A DNA stretch of 10,901 nucleotides from a bacterium (GCA_030695705.1 JAUYPS010000033.1:1-10901), one strand, 5' to 3'; positions 1 through 4,565 are shown, counted from the stretch's first letter. The notes: generated from the letters alone by a model not told the origin. Program-made: numbers and translations.

Positions 1-567
1 GAAATTGCACTGATTAACGACACAATCCAAACACCAACTCCATCGCCAACAACTATTTCAGAAAATGACCCAAGAATTATTGAACTTAAAAAATCCTTGC
101 CTCGCTTTGAAGATTATCCAGCTAAAGTTTATTCAATACCGCCAAAACCAATAGTAAATCACGAAAGTAATCCCTACGGTATGCTTTATTGGACGGTTAC
201 TGAAGAAATGGCAAGTGCTTCGCAAAAATGGGCCCATACTCCACGCATTCAATATGATATGGCTGGACATTATCTAATGGACAGATACGCCACTGGAAAT
301 CCCCATGTTCTTATTATTGATGGCCTTACGGGTCAAGTTTTTCACGAATACGGTTCACTATCTCCTGTTTCTACTGCCAGTAGTTCGCTTGTTATGTTCA
401 ACCCAATTGAACTTGATTATTTTTCACCAGAAGGTGATTACGAACCCTACTATGGTGAAAATCCGCGATATGCAGTATGGAACGGCAAACAATTTATTAC
501 TATCTGTAAGCCAATAATAAAAAACTGGAAACTGATTTCTTGTGGTGTAGGTGGTAGTGTAGATTAA
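1..567 (+). CDS. 3' part of an unrecognised, probably exported protein
   Basis: The frame is open from the first base of the window, so the gene starts upstream and 188 C-terminal residues are visible. A TTG at 97 could initiate, but nothing resembling a ribosome site precedes it and the frame continues upstream, so I treat the gene as 5'-truncated. The visible part begins with a short Thr/Pro/Ser-rich stretch (QTPTPSPTT, about residues 10-18). In this kind of genome such stretches usually link an N-terminal membrane segment to an extracytoplasmic domain. The rest is rich in aromatic residues, Gly and Pro (e.g. EGDYEPYYGENPRYAVW) and looks like a beta-rich globular domain. There is no transmembrane helix and no catalytic motif I recognise. 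It ends in TAA, 5 bp before the next promoter element. Export is inferred from composition only. Confidence 0.7.
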   Translation, partial: EIALINDTIQTPTPSPTTISENDPRIIELKKSLPRFEDYPAKVYSIPPKPIVNHESNPYGMLYWTVTEEMASASQKWAHTPRIQYDMAGHYLMDRYATGNPHVLIIDGLTGQVFHEYGSLSPVSTASSSLVMFNPIELDYFSPEGDYEPYYGENPRYAVWNGKQFITICKPIIKNWKLISCGVGGSVD

Positions 568-571
568 AATC

Positions 572-580
572 TGCTATAAC
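572..580 (+). promoter_or_regulatory. Extended -10 promoter TGCTATAAC
   Basis: TGC followed directly by TATAAC is a close match to an extended -10 element; no convincing -35 is visible at 552-557. The predicted start of transcription is near 587-590, just before the helix that closes the putative RNA at 591-722. Confidence 0.5.
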
Positions 581-586
581 TTATTT

Positions 587-757
587 GGAATAGCGAGAGT
601 TGGTGCGGTTACGGCTTCACCAAGAGCTTGGCCGAGCATCATTGGAGCAACTATGAGGGTCAAGGAGTGAACGAGGATCGAGACAAGCGACGAAATCTTG
701 TTTTCCTTCAAGTAACTCGCTACTCCCACAAAGAACTCCTAACACGGAGTTTTTTGT
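587..757 (+). ncRNA. Putative structured small RNA, family not recognised
   Basis: A promoter (572-580) and a good intrinsic terminator (734-756) bracket about 170 nt with no credible coding sequence; a 60-codon frame here has no ribosome site and runs through the terminator. The 5' segment TAGCGAG (591-597) pairs perfectly with CTCGCTA (716-722), closing a domain of about 130 nt. Inside it TTGGTG (600-605) pairs with CACCAA (618-623), and ACAAG (683-687) with CTTGT (697-701). A closed multi-hairpin body followed by a terminator is typical of a stable regulatory or housekeeping RNA. I see no signature of tRNA, tmRNA, RNase P RNA (no GAGGAAAGTCC-type segment) or SRP RNA. 6S RNA, which has a similar overall shape, cannot be excluded by eye. 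Confidence 0.5.
734..756 (+). terminator. Intrinsic terminator of the small RNA
   Basis: AACTCC (734-739) and GGAGTT (746-751) form a 6-bp stem with a 6-nt loop, followed by a T-rich tract (TTTTTGTTTT). Confidence 0.75.
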
Positions 758-766
758 TTTTAAAAC

Positions 767-1015
767 AGTTGGGACATGAGACACATCTGTGCCCCATGTC
801 CGGATTATAGCTTAGTTGTTGGCGATTCGTGATCTTACCCAGTTCTCGTGAGACACGTTTTCATATATCCTGTTTTGTGTCTTATTTGTCTTATTTTGGC
901 CCAGTTCCGGCGACCGTACCGCGTCCGAAAAACCGCCCTTCGGAAACGCTCTGAACACTTGCTAAAAGATGGCTCTAGACCGACTTGGGGAGCCAGGTTT
1001 GCAGGAAGCGTTTTA
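767..1015. other. Non-coding region with inverted repeats; possible mobile-element remnant or structured RNA
   Basis: No credible gene fills this stretch. GGACATG (772-778) pairs with CATGTCC (795-801) around an inner CACA/TGTG stem. CAGTT...TGAGACAC occurs at 767-784 and again, shortened, at 840-856. Further on a conspicuously GC-rich block contains a hairpin of GCGTCCGAA (921-929) with TTCGG-AA-ACGC (939-949), and another of GGCTC (971-975) with GAGCC (990-994). The terminal-type palindrome with TGAGACAC echoes suggests the end of an old insertion sequence, while the GC-rich hairpins could be part of an RNA. Overlapping 65-67 codon frames on both strands lack start signals and conserved features. 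Function is unknown. Confidence 0.3.
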
Positions 1016-1026
1016 ATTGATATACT
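998..1026 (+). promoter_or_regulatory. Promoter TTTGCA-17-TATACT, leaderless type
   Basis: TTTGCA (998-1003) and TATACT (1021-1026) are 17 bp apart. The expected transcription start coincides with the ATG at 1033, so the message would have no 5' leader. Confidence 0.5.
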
Positions 1027-1032
1027 AAAACT

Positions 1033-1233
1033 ATGCAAAAAATAGCTACAAAAATATTTATCTGCGCATCCGTTGCTTTCGCCATTGTCGGGATGTTGAT
1101 GGTCTTAACGACCTCTCCCGAAAGTGATGGTCCGAATGTGGTTTTATTGAAACTTCTCTTTGCAACCATTATTGTTATTTTAACCTCCTTTGCGTTAAGT
1201 GTTGCTAGCAAGTATCTAAGCAGCAAATCTTAG
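1033..1233 (+). CDS. Small two-helix membrane protein, unknown function
   Basis: A 66-residue protein with two predicted transmembrane helices at about residues 6-26 and 37-58, joined by a short polar loop (TSPESDGP) and ending in a basic/serine tail (SKYLSSKS). The first helix could also act as a signal anchor. No conserved family motif is visible. There is no Shine-Dalgarno sequence; instead a -10 element lies 6 bp before the ATG, which supports this start through leaderless initiation. Hypothetical membrane proteins of this size are abundant in Patescibacteria. An antisense frame over the same bases has no signals of its own. Reality of the gene is likely; function is unknown. Confidence 0.6.
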   Translation: MQKIATKIFICASVAFAIVGMLMVLTTSPESDGPNVVLLKLLFATIIVILTSFALSVASKYLSSKS

Positions 1234-1305
1234 TTCCGATCTTTATTCCTCCGTTTATCGTTTTATTTTGGTGTTTTTTTAATGTATACTTAGAAATAAA
1301 TAGTG

Positions 1306-1311
1306 TATAAT
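1306..1311 (+). promoter_or_regulatory. -10 element TATAAT, leaderless type
   Basis: A perfect TATAAT lies 7 bp before the ATG at 1319, so the predicted transcript begins at or one base before the start codon. No clear -35 is seen. Confidence 0.5.
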
Positions 1312-1318
1312 TAAATAT

Positions 1319-1432
1319 ATGGCAAAACGACGAAGAGGATTAGGACACAGACAAAAGTCGAGTTCACGCAAGACCAAAAAACGTCTGGCTATAAAACGCG
1401 AGATGCTGGCAAAAAGGCGCAAGCGCAAATAG
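1319..1432 (+). CDS. 37-residue extremely basic protein
   Basis: A short ORF encodes MAKRRRGLGHRQKSSS followed by a Lys/Arg-rich helix-prone tail ending KRRKRK. Well over a third of its residues are Lys or Arg and there is no acidic patch, a composition typical of the smallest ribosomal proteins (bL36, bL34, bTHX, the mycobacterial bL37 type) or other RNA-binding peptides. I do not recognise it as a specific member. Support for the gene is good for its size: a perfect -10 element 7 bp upstream, an ORF filling most of the gap between its neighbours, and a strong intrinsic terminator 9 bp after its stop codon. It therefore appears to be a complete monocistronic leaderless gene. A ribosome- or nucleic-acid-binding role is inferred from charge alone. 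Confidence 0.6.
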   Translation: MAKRRRGLGHRQKSSSRKTKKRLAIKREMLAKRRKRK

Positions 1433-1441
1433 TCAGTTAGC

Positions 1442-1477
1442 AAACAAAAGGCCGGATTATCCGGCCTTTTGTTTTTA
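1442..1477 (+). terminator. Strong intrinsic terminator
   Basis: Bases 1442-1456 and 1460-1474 form a near-perfect stem (core AAGGCCGGA / TCCGGCCTT) with a TTA loop, followed by a T-rich run. It ends the gene for the 37-residue protein. Confidence 0.9.
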
Positions 1478-1497
1478 TCGACAAGTCGGAGGCGAAC

Positions 1498-1525
1498 TTG
1501 CCAAAAGTTATATTTCTTGTATAAT
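1498..1525 (+). promoter_or_regulatory. Promoter TTGCCA-16-TATAAT
   Basis: TTGCCA (1498-1503) and a perfect TATAAT (1520-1525) are 16 bp apart. Transcription from about 1532 would give a 27-nt leader that carries the AAGGAG ribosome site at 1548-1553. Confidence 0.7.
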
Positions 1526-1558
1526 ATCAGGAACGTAGCAGCTTAAAAAGGAGACAAG

Positions 1559-2593
1559 ATGGGCCTTCATCCAAACGCAGTCAAAGAGGATTTCGGGGTT
1601 CACCTTCGGACTATATTTCGTTGGGTTGCGAAAAAGCGGCTTACTTCCGTGGGTGGTCTTATTCGAGACGACTATCAAAAATCACTTGTTAAATGGAAAA
1701 GTTCTTGCTCATTTCGCGAGGCAAGGGAAAAGTTAAAAGTTTCTGCCGGCACTATATTGGGCTGGAAAAGGAAGAAGATCATTAAGACCGTTAAGGTCTT
1801 GGGGTTTGAACGGATTTTGCTTAGCTCGATTGAAAAAATAATTCATCGTCGGAAGATAGGTACTTTTTCTTTGCATCCGACCCATAGTTTCCCCGGGTTA
1901 ATTTTGGAGATTACCGGTATCGGCTATCCGACGCTGAAGGAGGCCTTAGATAAAAAGATAGTGCTTTCGGCGGTGATCAATGGTGTCAGGATGATTTCGA
2001 ACACTGAGGTAGAAAAAATAAGAAGGGAATGGACGACTTCGTGCCGATCTTTCGCCGTTCAGAAAATTCTCGGCAAAAGTAAGGGAGTTGTCGCACGTTT
2101 GGTTGCCAAAAGGCAGTTGCCGACGGTTACCGTTATGGGGCAACGCCGAATCGAGCTAGATTCAATTGCCAAGACCTCTGAAGAAAAAGAAAGGATGAAA
2201 GATTATCTTCGTTTGGAGAAAGAAAAATACAAGCGGAGAGTCAGGGCGGGGGCGGAAGGATACAAAAAACTTAAAAATAAAAAAAGAAAAACCAAAAAGT
2301 TAATCCAAAAATTTAGGAAATTTAGAGCGAAACAGGTAAAAAAGACGGGATTTTCTAAAGTAAGGACTCGGGTTCGTATTCCTAATTATACGCCGCAACC
2401 AGTGCAGGTAAGAGGGTTTGAGTCAAAACGGCTGGCTACTTTAGAAGAAGCGGCGAGAGCTCTTGGCATTAACTCTTTCTATATTAATGACCTTTATATG
2501 GCCGGAAAGTTGAGGGGTGAAATAGTAGGCGATAGAGTATACATCTATATCTTGTCTTTAGAAAAATTAATTGCCCAGCGAAAGCAGGGTTAG
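1559..2593 (+). CDS. Protein with about five tandem helix-turn-helix (MerR/excisionase-like) units
   Basis: 344 residues; the ATG start is supported by AAGGAG 5 nt upstream and a good promoter. The C-terminal unit (about 292-342, TLEEAARALGINSFYINDLY... then GDRVYIY and LEKLIAQR) reads as an excisionase/MerR-type helix-turn-helix with a short wing. The same pattern, helix-LG-turn-helix, then K-L/I-x-T/S-V, a G-x-R wing strand and a closing (I/L)EK-type helix, recurs in degenerate form at about 4-46, 51-98, 112-159 and 164-208. Units 1 and 4 share AV...G.....R.VAK(K/R).L.(S/T)V. Between units 4 and 5 lies a very Lys/Arg-rich, probably helical linker (about 209-275). This is therefore probably a DNA- or RNA-binding protein contacting an extended site. 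It is monocistronic, with its own promoter and terminator, and has no phage or transposon genes beside it. The repeat reading is mine and the function is not known. Confidence 0.8.
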   Translation: MGLHPNAVKEDFGVHLRTIFRWVAKKRLTSVGGLIRDDYQKSLVKWKSSCSFREAREKLKVSAGTILGWKRKKIIKTVKVLGFERILLSSIEKIIHRRKIGTFSLHPTHSFPGLILEITGIGYPTLKEALDKKIVLSAVINGVRMISNTEVEKIRREWTTSCRSFAVQKILGKSKGVVARLVAKRQLPTVTVMGQRRIELDSIAKTSEEKERMKDYLRLEKEKYKRRVRAGAEGYKKLKNKKRKTKKLIQKFRKFRAKQVKKTGFSKVRTRVRIPNYTPQPVQVRGFESKRLATLEEAARALGINSFYINDLYMAGKLRGEIVGDRVYIYILSLEKLIAQRKQG

Positions 2594-2596
2594 ACC

Positions 2597-2618
2597 AAAC
2601 CGCCAGAGCGGTTTTTTT
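2597..2618 (+). terminator. Intrinsic terminator
   Basis: AAACCGC (2597-2603) pairs with GCGGTTT (2608-2614) around a CAGA loop, followed by T residues. It starts 4 bp after the stop of the multi-HTH gene. Confidence 0.85.
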
Positions 2619-2620
2619 GT

Positions 2621-2649
2621 TTGACAATCAAGTTAATTAGTCGTATAGG
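2621..2649 (+). promoter_or_regulatory. Promoter TTGACA-17-TATAGG
   Basis: A consensus -35 (2621-2626) and TATAGG (2644-2649) are 17 bp apart. The predicted start is near 2656, leaving only about 6 nt before the ATG at 2662. Confidence 0.7.
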
Positions 2650-2661
2650 TAAGTCGTTATT

Positions 2662-3069
2662 ATGAGGACTAAAAAGTACACAACTGACGGCTTTTTAAAG
2701 GCCTTGTACAAAGCGGCCGAGTTTAAGGGCGGTTTGGATAAACTAATTGAACCGATGGTTATAACTGACGAAGACGGGGTAATCCTTTTTGCCAACGATG
2801 CGGTTACTCAAAGAACCGGCTACTCGATTGAGGAGGTTATTGGCAAGACCCCCGGGGAACTCTGGGGGAATCAGAGAGACAAAGCTTATTACCAAGATAT
2901 GTGGCAGACCATTAAAATTGAGAAGAAACCATTTACAGCTACTCTGACCAACAGGCGGAAAGATGGTAGCTATTACGGCTGTGAATTGAGGATTTACCCC
3001 GTCTTGGACGAGAGCAAAAATGTAACTTACTTTTTGGGCATAGAATCCGACTACACAGACGCCGTTTAG
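2662..3069 (+). CDS. Standalone PAS-domain protein
   Basis: 135 residues, nearly all one PAS fold. A short N-terminal helical cap (1-28) is followed by the PAS core (about 30-133): EPMVITDEDGVILFANDA, then the F-helix region RTGYSIEEVIGKTPGELWG, and the PAC-like strands ATLTNRRKDGSYYGCELRI and VTYFLGIESDYTD. These are classic sensor-PAS landmarks. No kinase, GGDEF, HTH or other output domain is attached and the gene stands alone between terminator and promoter. It could sense a small ligand or redox state, or serve as an oligomerisation module for a partner elsewhere. The LOV flavin-binding cysteine motif (GxNCRFLQ) is absent, so it is not a blue-light LOV protein. There is no Shine-Dalgarno site; the leader is nearly absent. 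Family assignment is firm; ligand and partner are unknown. Confidence 0.88.
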   Translation: MRTKKYTTDGFLKALYKAAEFKGGLDKLIEPMVITDEDGVILFANDAVTQRTGYSIEEVIGKTPGELWGNQRDKAYYQDMWQTIKIEKKPFTATLTNRRKDGSYYGCELRIYPVLDESKNVTYFLGIESDYTDAV

Positions 3070-3081
3070 CGGTTCATTCTA

Positions 3082-3110
3082 TTGACTTTTAACCATAGTC
3101 GTGCTAAACT
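3082..3110 (+). promoter_or_regulatory. Strong promoter TTGACT-17-TGcTAAACT
   Basis: TTGACT (3082-3087), exactly 17 bp of spacer, and TAAACT (3105-3110) preceded by the extended -10 TGC. Predicted transcription start is about 3117. No ORF with start signals follows for 500 bp, so it should drive a non-coding RNA. Confidence 0.7.
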
Positions 3111-3116
3111 GTGAGT

Positions 3117-3443
3117 ATAACAGTACTTTTCATGAGTCCCTTGAGGACTCAATAAAGCCAGTATCTCGTATCTTTTAGTAGATTCTAACTAACACTCAGA
3201 CATGGGCGCATCAAGCCGTTTTTCAGGTCTTAAAGAAAATTAGTTAGATATTGGTTTTATTGAGTTCTTAACATCAACAGAAAGAAAAAGATAAGCTTTT
3301 AACGATTTTGTCTCCTGGCAATTGCTGTTCGATACTACTTAAAAGGATAAACGCTAAGATAACATATATTGATGGAGTTAGGTCTAAAATAGACCAAAAG
3401 TAAAAAGGACCCTCATACAGCAGAACTGTATGAGGGTCCTTTT
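3117..3443 (+). ncRNA. Putative ~330-nt structured RNA with a 21-bp long-range helix
   Basis: The unit runs from the promoter at 3082-3110 to an 18-bp hairpin at 3403-3443 and has no plausible ORF. Bases 3146-3166 pair without interruption with 3246-3266 (21 bp, three G-U pairs). Immediately after, CTTAAC-ATCAA (3267-3277) pairs with TTGAT-GGA-GTTAGG (3369-3382), so the two helices could stack. Within the second domain CTTTTAA (3296-3302) pairs with TTAAAAG (3339-3345), and GGTCT/AGACC (3381-3395) forms a small hairpin before the terminator. A 5' hairpin, TGAGTCC (3133-3139) with GGACTCA (3145-3151), shares bases 3146-3151 with the long helix, so the two are mutually exclusive and could act as a switch. 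It lacks conserved RNase P, tmRNA and tRNA signatures. G-U pairs inside the helix argue for an RNA structure rather than a DNA palindrome. Family unknown. Confidence 0.55.
3403..3443. terminator. 18-bp hairpin, likely bidirectional terminator
   Basis: Bases 3403-3420 and 3426-3443 pair perfectly with a 5-nt loop. On the plus strand four T residues end the stem; on the minus strand the stem is followed by TTTTTACTTTT, a better T-tract. It can end the plus-strand RNA and a short opposing transcript. Confidence 0.75.
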
Positions 3444-3458
3444 CGTGGCGATGCCACC

Positions 3459-3487
3459 ATATTAGCATATCAAAGATTAAAAATCAA
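3459..3487 (-). promoter_or_regulatory. Minus-strand promoter TTGATT-17-TGcTAATAT
   Basis: On the minus strand TTGATT (3487-3482) and TAATAT (3464-3459), preceded by an extended TGC, are 17 bp apart. The predicted start is about 3452, next to a GTGGC/GCCAC palindrome (3445-3457) and only about 10 bp before the hairpin at 3403-3443. The product would be a very short RNA of about 55 nt. A 64-codon minus-strand frame starts at 3468, inside this promoter, and is probably not real. Confidence 0.4.
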
Positions 3488-3490
3488 TGA

Positions 3491-3499
3491 TTATCCACA
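3491..3499 (+). other. Perfect DnaA-box 9-mer TTATCCACA
   Basis: TTATCCACA is the consensus high-affinity DnaA box. It is a single copy; I see no cluster of boxes or AT-rich unwinding element diagnostic of an origin, and no dnaA or dnaN gene in the window. It lies just upstream of the minus-strand promoter and might be a regulatory site or chance. Confidence 0.3.
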
Positions 3500-3508
3500 G
3501 TTGGGATT

Positions 3509-3543
3509 ATCAACGGCCAGGTTTAGCTCAGCCGTTGATTTTT
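3509..3543 (+). terminator. Terminator-like hairpin
   Basis: ATCAACGGC (3509-3517) and GCCGTTGAT (3531-3539) form a 9-bp stem around a 13-nt loop, followed by a run of T. No gene ends just before it, so it may catch read-through or end an unseen short RNA. Confidence 0.5.
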
Positions 3544-3585
3544 AAGCCCAAAAGTGGGAAGATGAAGAGAATTTTATGAGTAACC

Positions 3586-3613
3586 TCAATACGCCAGTCG
3601 TGTGGCGTATTGA
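3586..3613. repeat. Palindromic intergenic repeat, copy 1 (CAATACGCCAG family)
   Basis: TCAATACGCCA (3586-3596) and TGGCGTATTGA (3603-3613) form a perfect 11-bp inverted repeat around GTCGTG. The 13-mer CAATACGCCAGTC is shared with copy 2 at 4463-4516. It overlaps a 13-codon frame (3576-3617), which I regard as incidental. Confidence 0.75.
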
Positions 3614-3641
3614 ATAAAAATGGGGCTTAATGGAGAGAAAT

Positions 3642-4011
3642 ATGAAACTAACTGATAATGAAAAAAGAGATGTTGTGAAATATTTGGAAGCGGGAAAACC
3701 GTTACCGGAAAAATATTGAAACTGGCAACTATTATATTGTTGGGGAGTCTCACGCAGAAAACAAAAAGATTATTCGTTTTGATATTGCCGTAACACAAAG
3801 CTTGGAGGGTTCTAAGTCGGGTCAAGGAGGTATTCAGGTGTTGGGTGTTAACCTTGGTGGAAAGAAAGAGTCTAAAGAGGGTCAACAAAATGTTTCAAGA
3901 ATACAACTTAGTATATTTCTTTCCAATATTAATTCCATGAAGGAGATCGAGGAATATGTTAAAAACGGTGAAAACAGATTTTCTGTGGCTACGAAAAATA
4001 AGAAAACATAA
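3642..4011 (+). pseudogene. Frameshifted or chimeric gene: methyltransferase-like N-terminal tag plus beta-rich (Trypco2-like) domain
   Basis: An ATG at 3642 with a GGAGAG ribosome site opens a 25-codon frame ending KRDVVKYLEAGKPLPEKY and stops at TGA 3717-3719. From memory this resembles the N-terminus of Patescibacterial site-specific DNA methyltransferases, where PEKY continues into RFLLF. A second frame, +1 relative to the first and open from 3679 to 4011, encodes IETGNYYIVGE..., IRFDIAVTQSLEG, GQGGIQVLGVN and NVSRIQLSIFLSN. That pattern of strands resembles the trypsin-co-occurring domain 2 (Trypco2) family. The second frame has no ATG, GTG or TTG before 3802, so its conserved start is not covered by a normal initiation codon. 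Joining the frames near 3717 would give about 122 residues. A decayed gene, a recombinational fusion, a sequencing indel or a +1 frameshift at TAT-TGA are all possible. Both homologies are recalled, not searched. Confidence 0.45.
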
Positions 4012-4087
4012 ATAATAAATTAAATTCTAACAGCAATGATTCAGTGGAGCCAAATTGGACGAGCGTCATCAAAGGCTATGTTTTAAG

Positions 4088-4096
4088 TGTTAAACT
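4088..4096 (+). promoter_or_regulatory. Extended -10 promoter TGtTAAACT, leaderless type
   Basis: TGT plus TAAACT ends 6 bp before the ATG at 4103, so transcription is expected to start at the start codon. There is no clear -35, consistent with an extended -10 promoter. Confidence 0.5.
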
Positions 4097-4102
4097 AATC
4101 CT

Positions 4103-4444
4103 ATGGGACAAATACTGTTATTTATAATCGCTTTAGTTATTATCATTGTCGGTTTTGTGTTGGCGGTGTCGCGCAGGGAGGCAGGGAGGCATGGGACTGG
4201 CACTGGCGAGGAGTTTGTCGGGATCTGCAAATCAGTGGTTGAGACGGCTTCGCAGAAGGATACCCGCAAGCAAAAGGCGCTGGCGATGATTCAGGAAAAA
4301 GACGGGGTTTCCAACTCCGAAATCCGTGAGGCGCTGGGTGTATCCAGTCGCACGACCGTGCGATATTTGGATGAGCTGGAATTGGAAGGAAAAGTAGAAC
4401 AAGTCGGCCGGGTCGGCCACTATGTTACTTATCGTTTAAAATAA
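4103..4444 (+). CDS. Membrane-anchored winged helix-turn-helix protein
   Basis: 113 residues. Residues 3-22 (ILLFIIALVIIIVGFVLAV) form one strong transmembrane helix, followed by a basic, Gly-rich cytoplasmic linker (23-38). Residues about 55-113 form a winged helix: KALAMIQEKD, then VSNSEIREALGVSSRTTVRY as the helix-turn-helix, LDELELEGKVEQVG leading into the wing, and YVTYRLK as the last strand. This matches the HTH/winged-helix fold used by DeoR- and ArsR-like regulators and by many Patescibacterial small regulators. The topology puts a DNA-binding domain at the inner face of the membrane, so it may link an envelope signal or membrane position to transcription, or tether DNA. The start is supported by the leaderless promoter. 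A palindromic repeat follows the stop. No target is evident; the operator-like repeats at 4532-4565 are the nearest candidate. Confidence 0.8.
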   Translation: MGQILLFIIALVIIIVGFVLAVSRREAGRHGTGTGEEFVGICKSVVETASQKDTRKQKALAMIQEKDGVSNSEIREALGVSSRTTVRYLDELELEGKVEQVGRVGHYVTYRLK

Positions 4445-4462
4445 CCGTTACAACAGAAAAAA

Positions 4463-4516
4463 TCCAATACGCCAGTCCTTCGACTATGCTCAGGACAAGC
4501 CGCCTGGCGTATTGGA
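4463..4516. repeat. Palindromic intergenic repeat, copy 2, with nested hairpin
   Basis: TCCAATACGCCAG (4463-4475) and CTGGCGTATTGGA (4504-4516) form a perfect 13-bp inverted repeat. The 28-nt interior contains GTCCT (4475-4479) and AGGAC (4492-4496), part of a TCCTTCGAC...CTCAGGA palindrome that I recall as widespread in intergenic DNA of many bacteria. Copy 1 shares the arms but lacks most of this interior. Confidence 0.85.
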
Positions 4517-4565
4517 ATAATCGTCTCGTTTTGATACGATTATTATACTTAAATGATACGATTAT
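4516..4565 (+). promoter_or_regulatory. Promoter region with operator-like repeats
   Basis: TGATACGATTAT occurs twice as a direct repeat, at 4532-4543 and 4554-4565, with a 22-bp period (two helical turns). AATAATCGT (4516-4524) is an inverted partner of ACGATTATT (4536-4544). A -10-like TATACT (4544-4549) lies between the direct repeats, so a protein bound to both would cover the promoter. This suggests a regulated promoter for the small membrane protein that follows. Confidence 0.5.

Noticed and set aside
628..810. 60-codon plus-strand ORF
   Set aside because: It lies inside the putative small RNA and runs through its terminator; no ribosome site, no recognisable protein features.
890..1010. 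Possible tRNA in the GC-rich block
   Set aside because: I could not form an acceptor stem or a 5-bp/7-nt T-arm on either strand; the T-loop consensus is absent.
835..1045. Overlapping 65-67 codon ORFs on both strands
   Set aside because: No start signals; the antisense peptide resembles widespread spurious translations of non-coding sequence. The palindromic DNA structure explains the region better.
3117..3443. RNase P RNA, because ACAGAAA occurs at 3276-3282
   Set aside because: The essential conserved 5' segment (GAGGAAAGTCC-type) is absent and the helix order does not fit.
3117..3443. Retron msr-msd RNA, because of the long inverted repeat
   Set aside because: No reverse transcriptase gene or fragment lies downstream in the window.
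3274..3468. 64-codon minus-strand ORF
   Set aside because: It begins within a promoter element and reads through the 18-bp hairpin; no ribosome site or family features.
3491..3499. Chromosomal origin based on the DnaA box
   Set aside because: Only one box, with no cluster, no diagnostic unwinding element and no dnaA/dnaN nearby.
3586..3888. 100-codon minus-strand ORF
   Set aside because: Antisense to the broken gene and to the palindromic repeat; composition is that of a shadow frame.
3463..4516. CRISPR array
   Set aside because: The repeats are only two, palindromic and unequally spaced; no cas genes or regular spacers.
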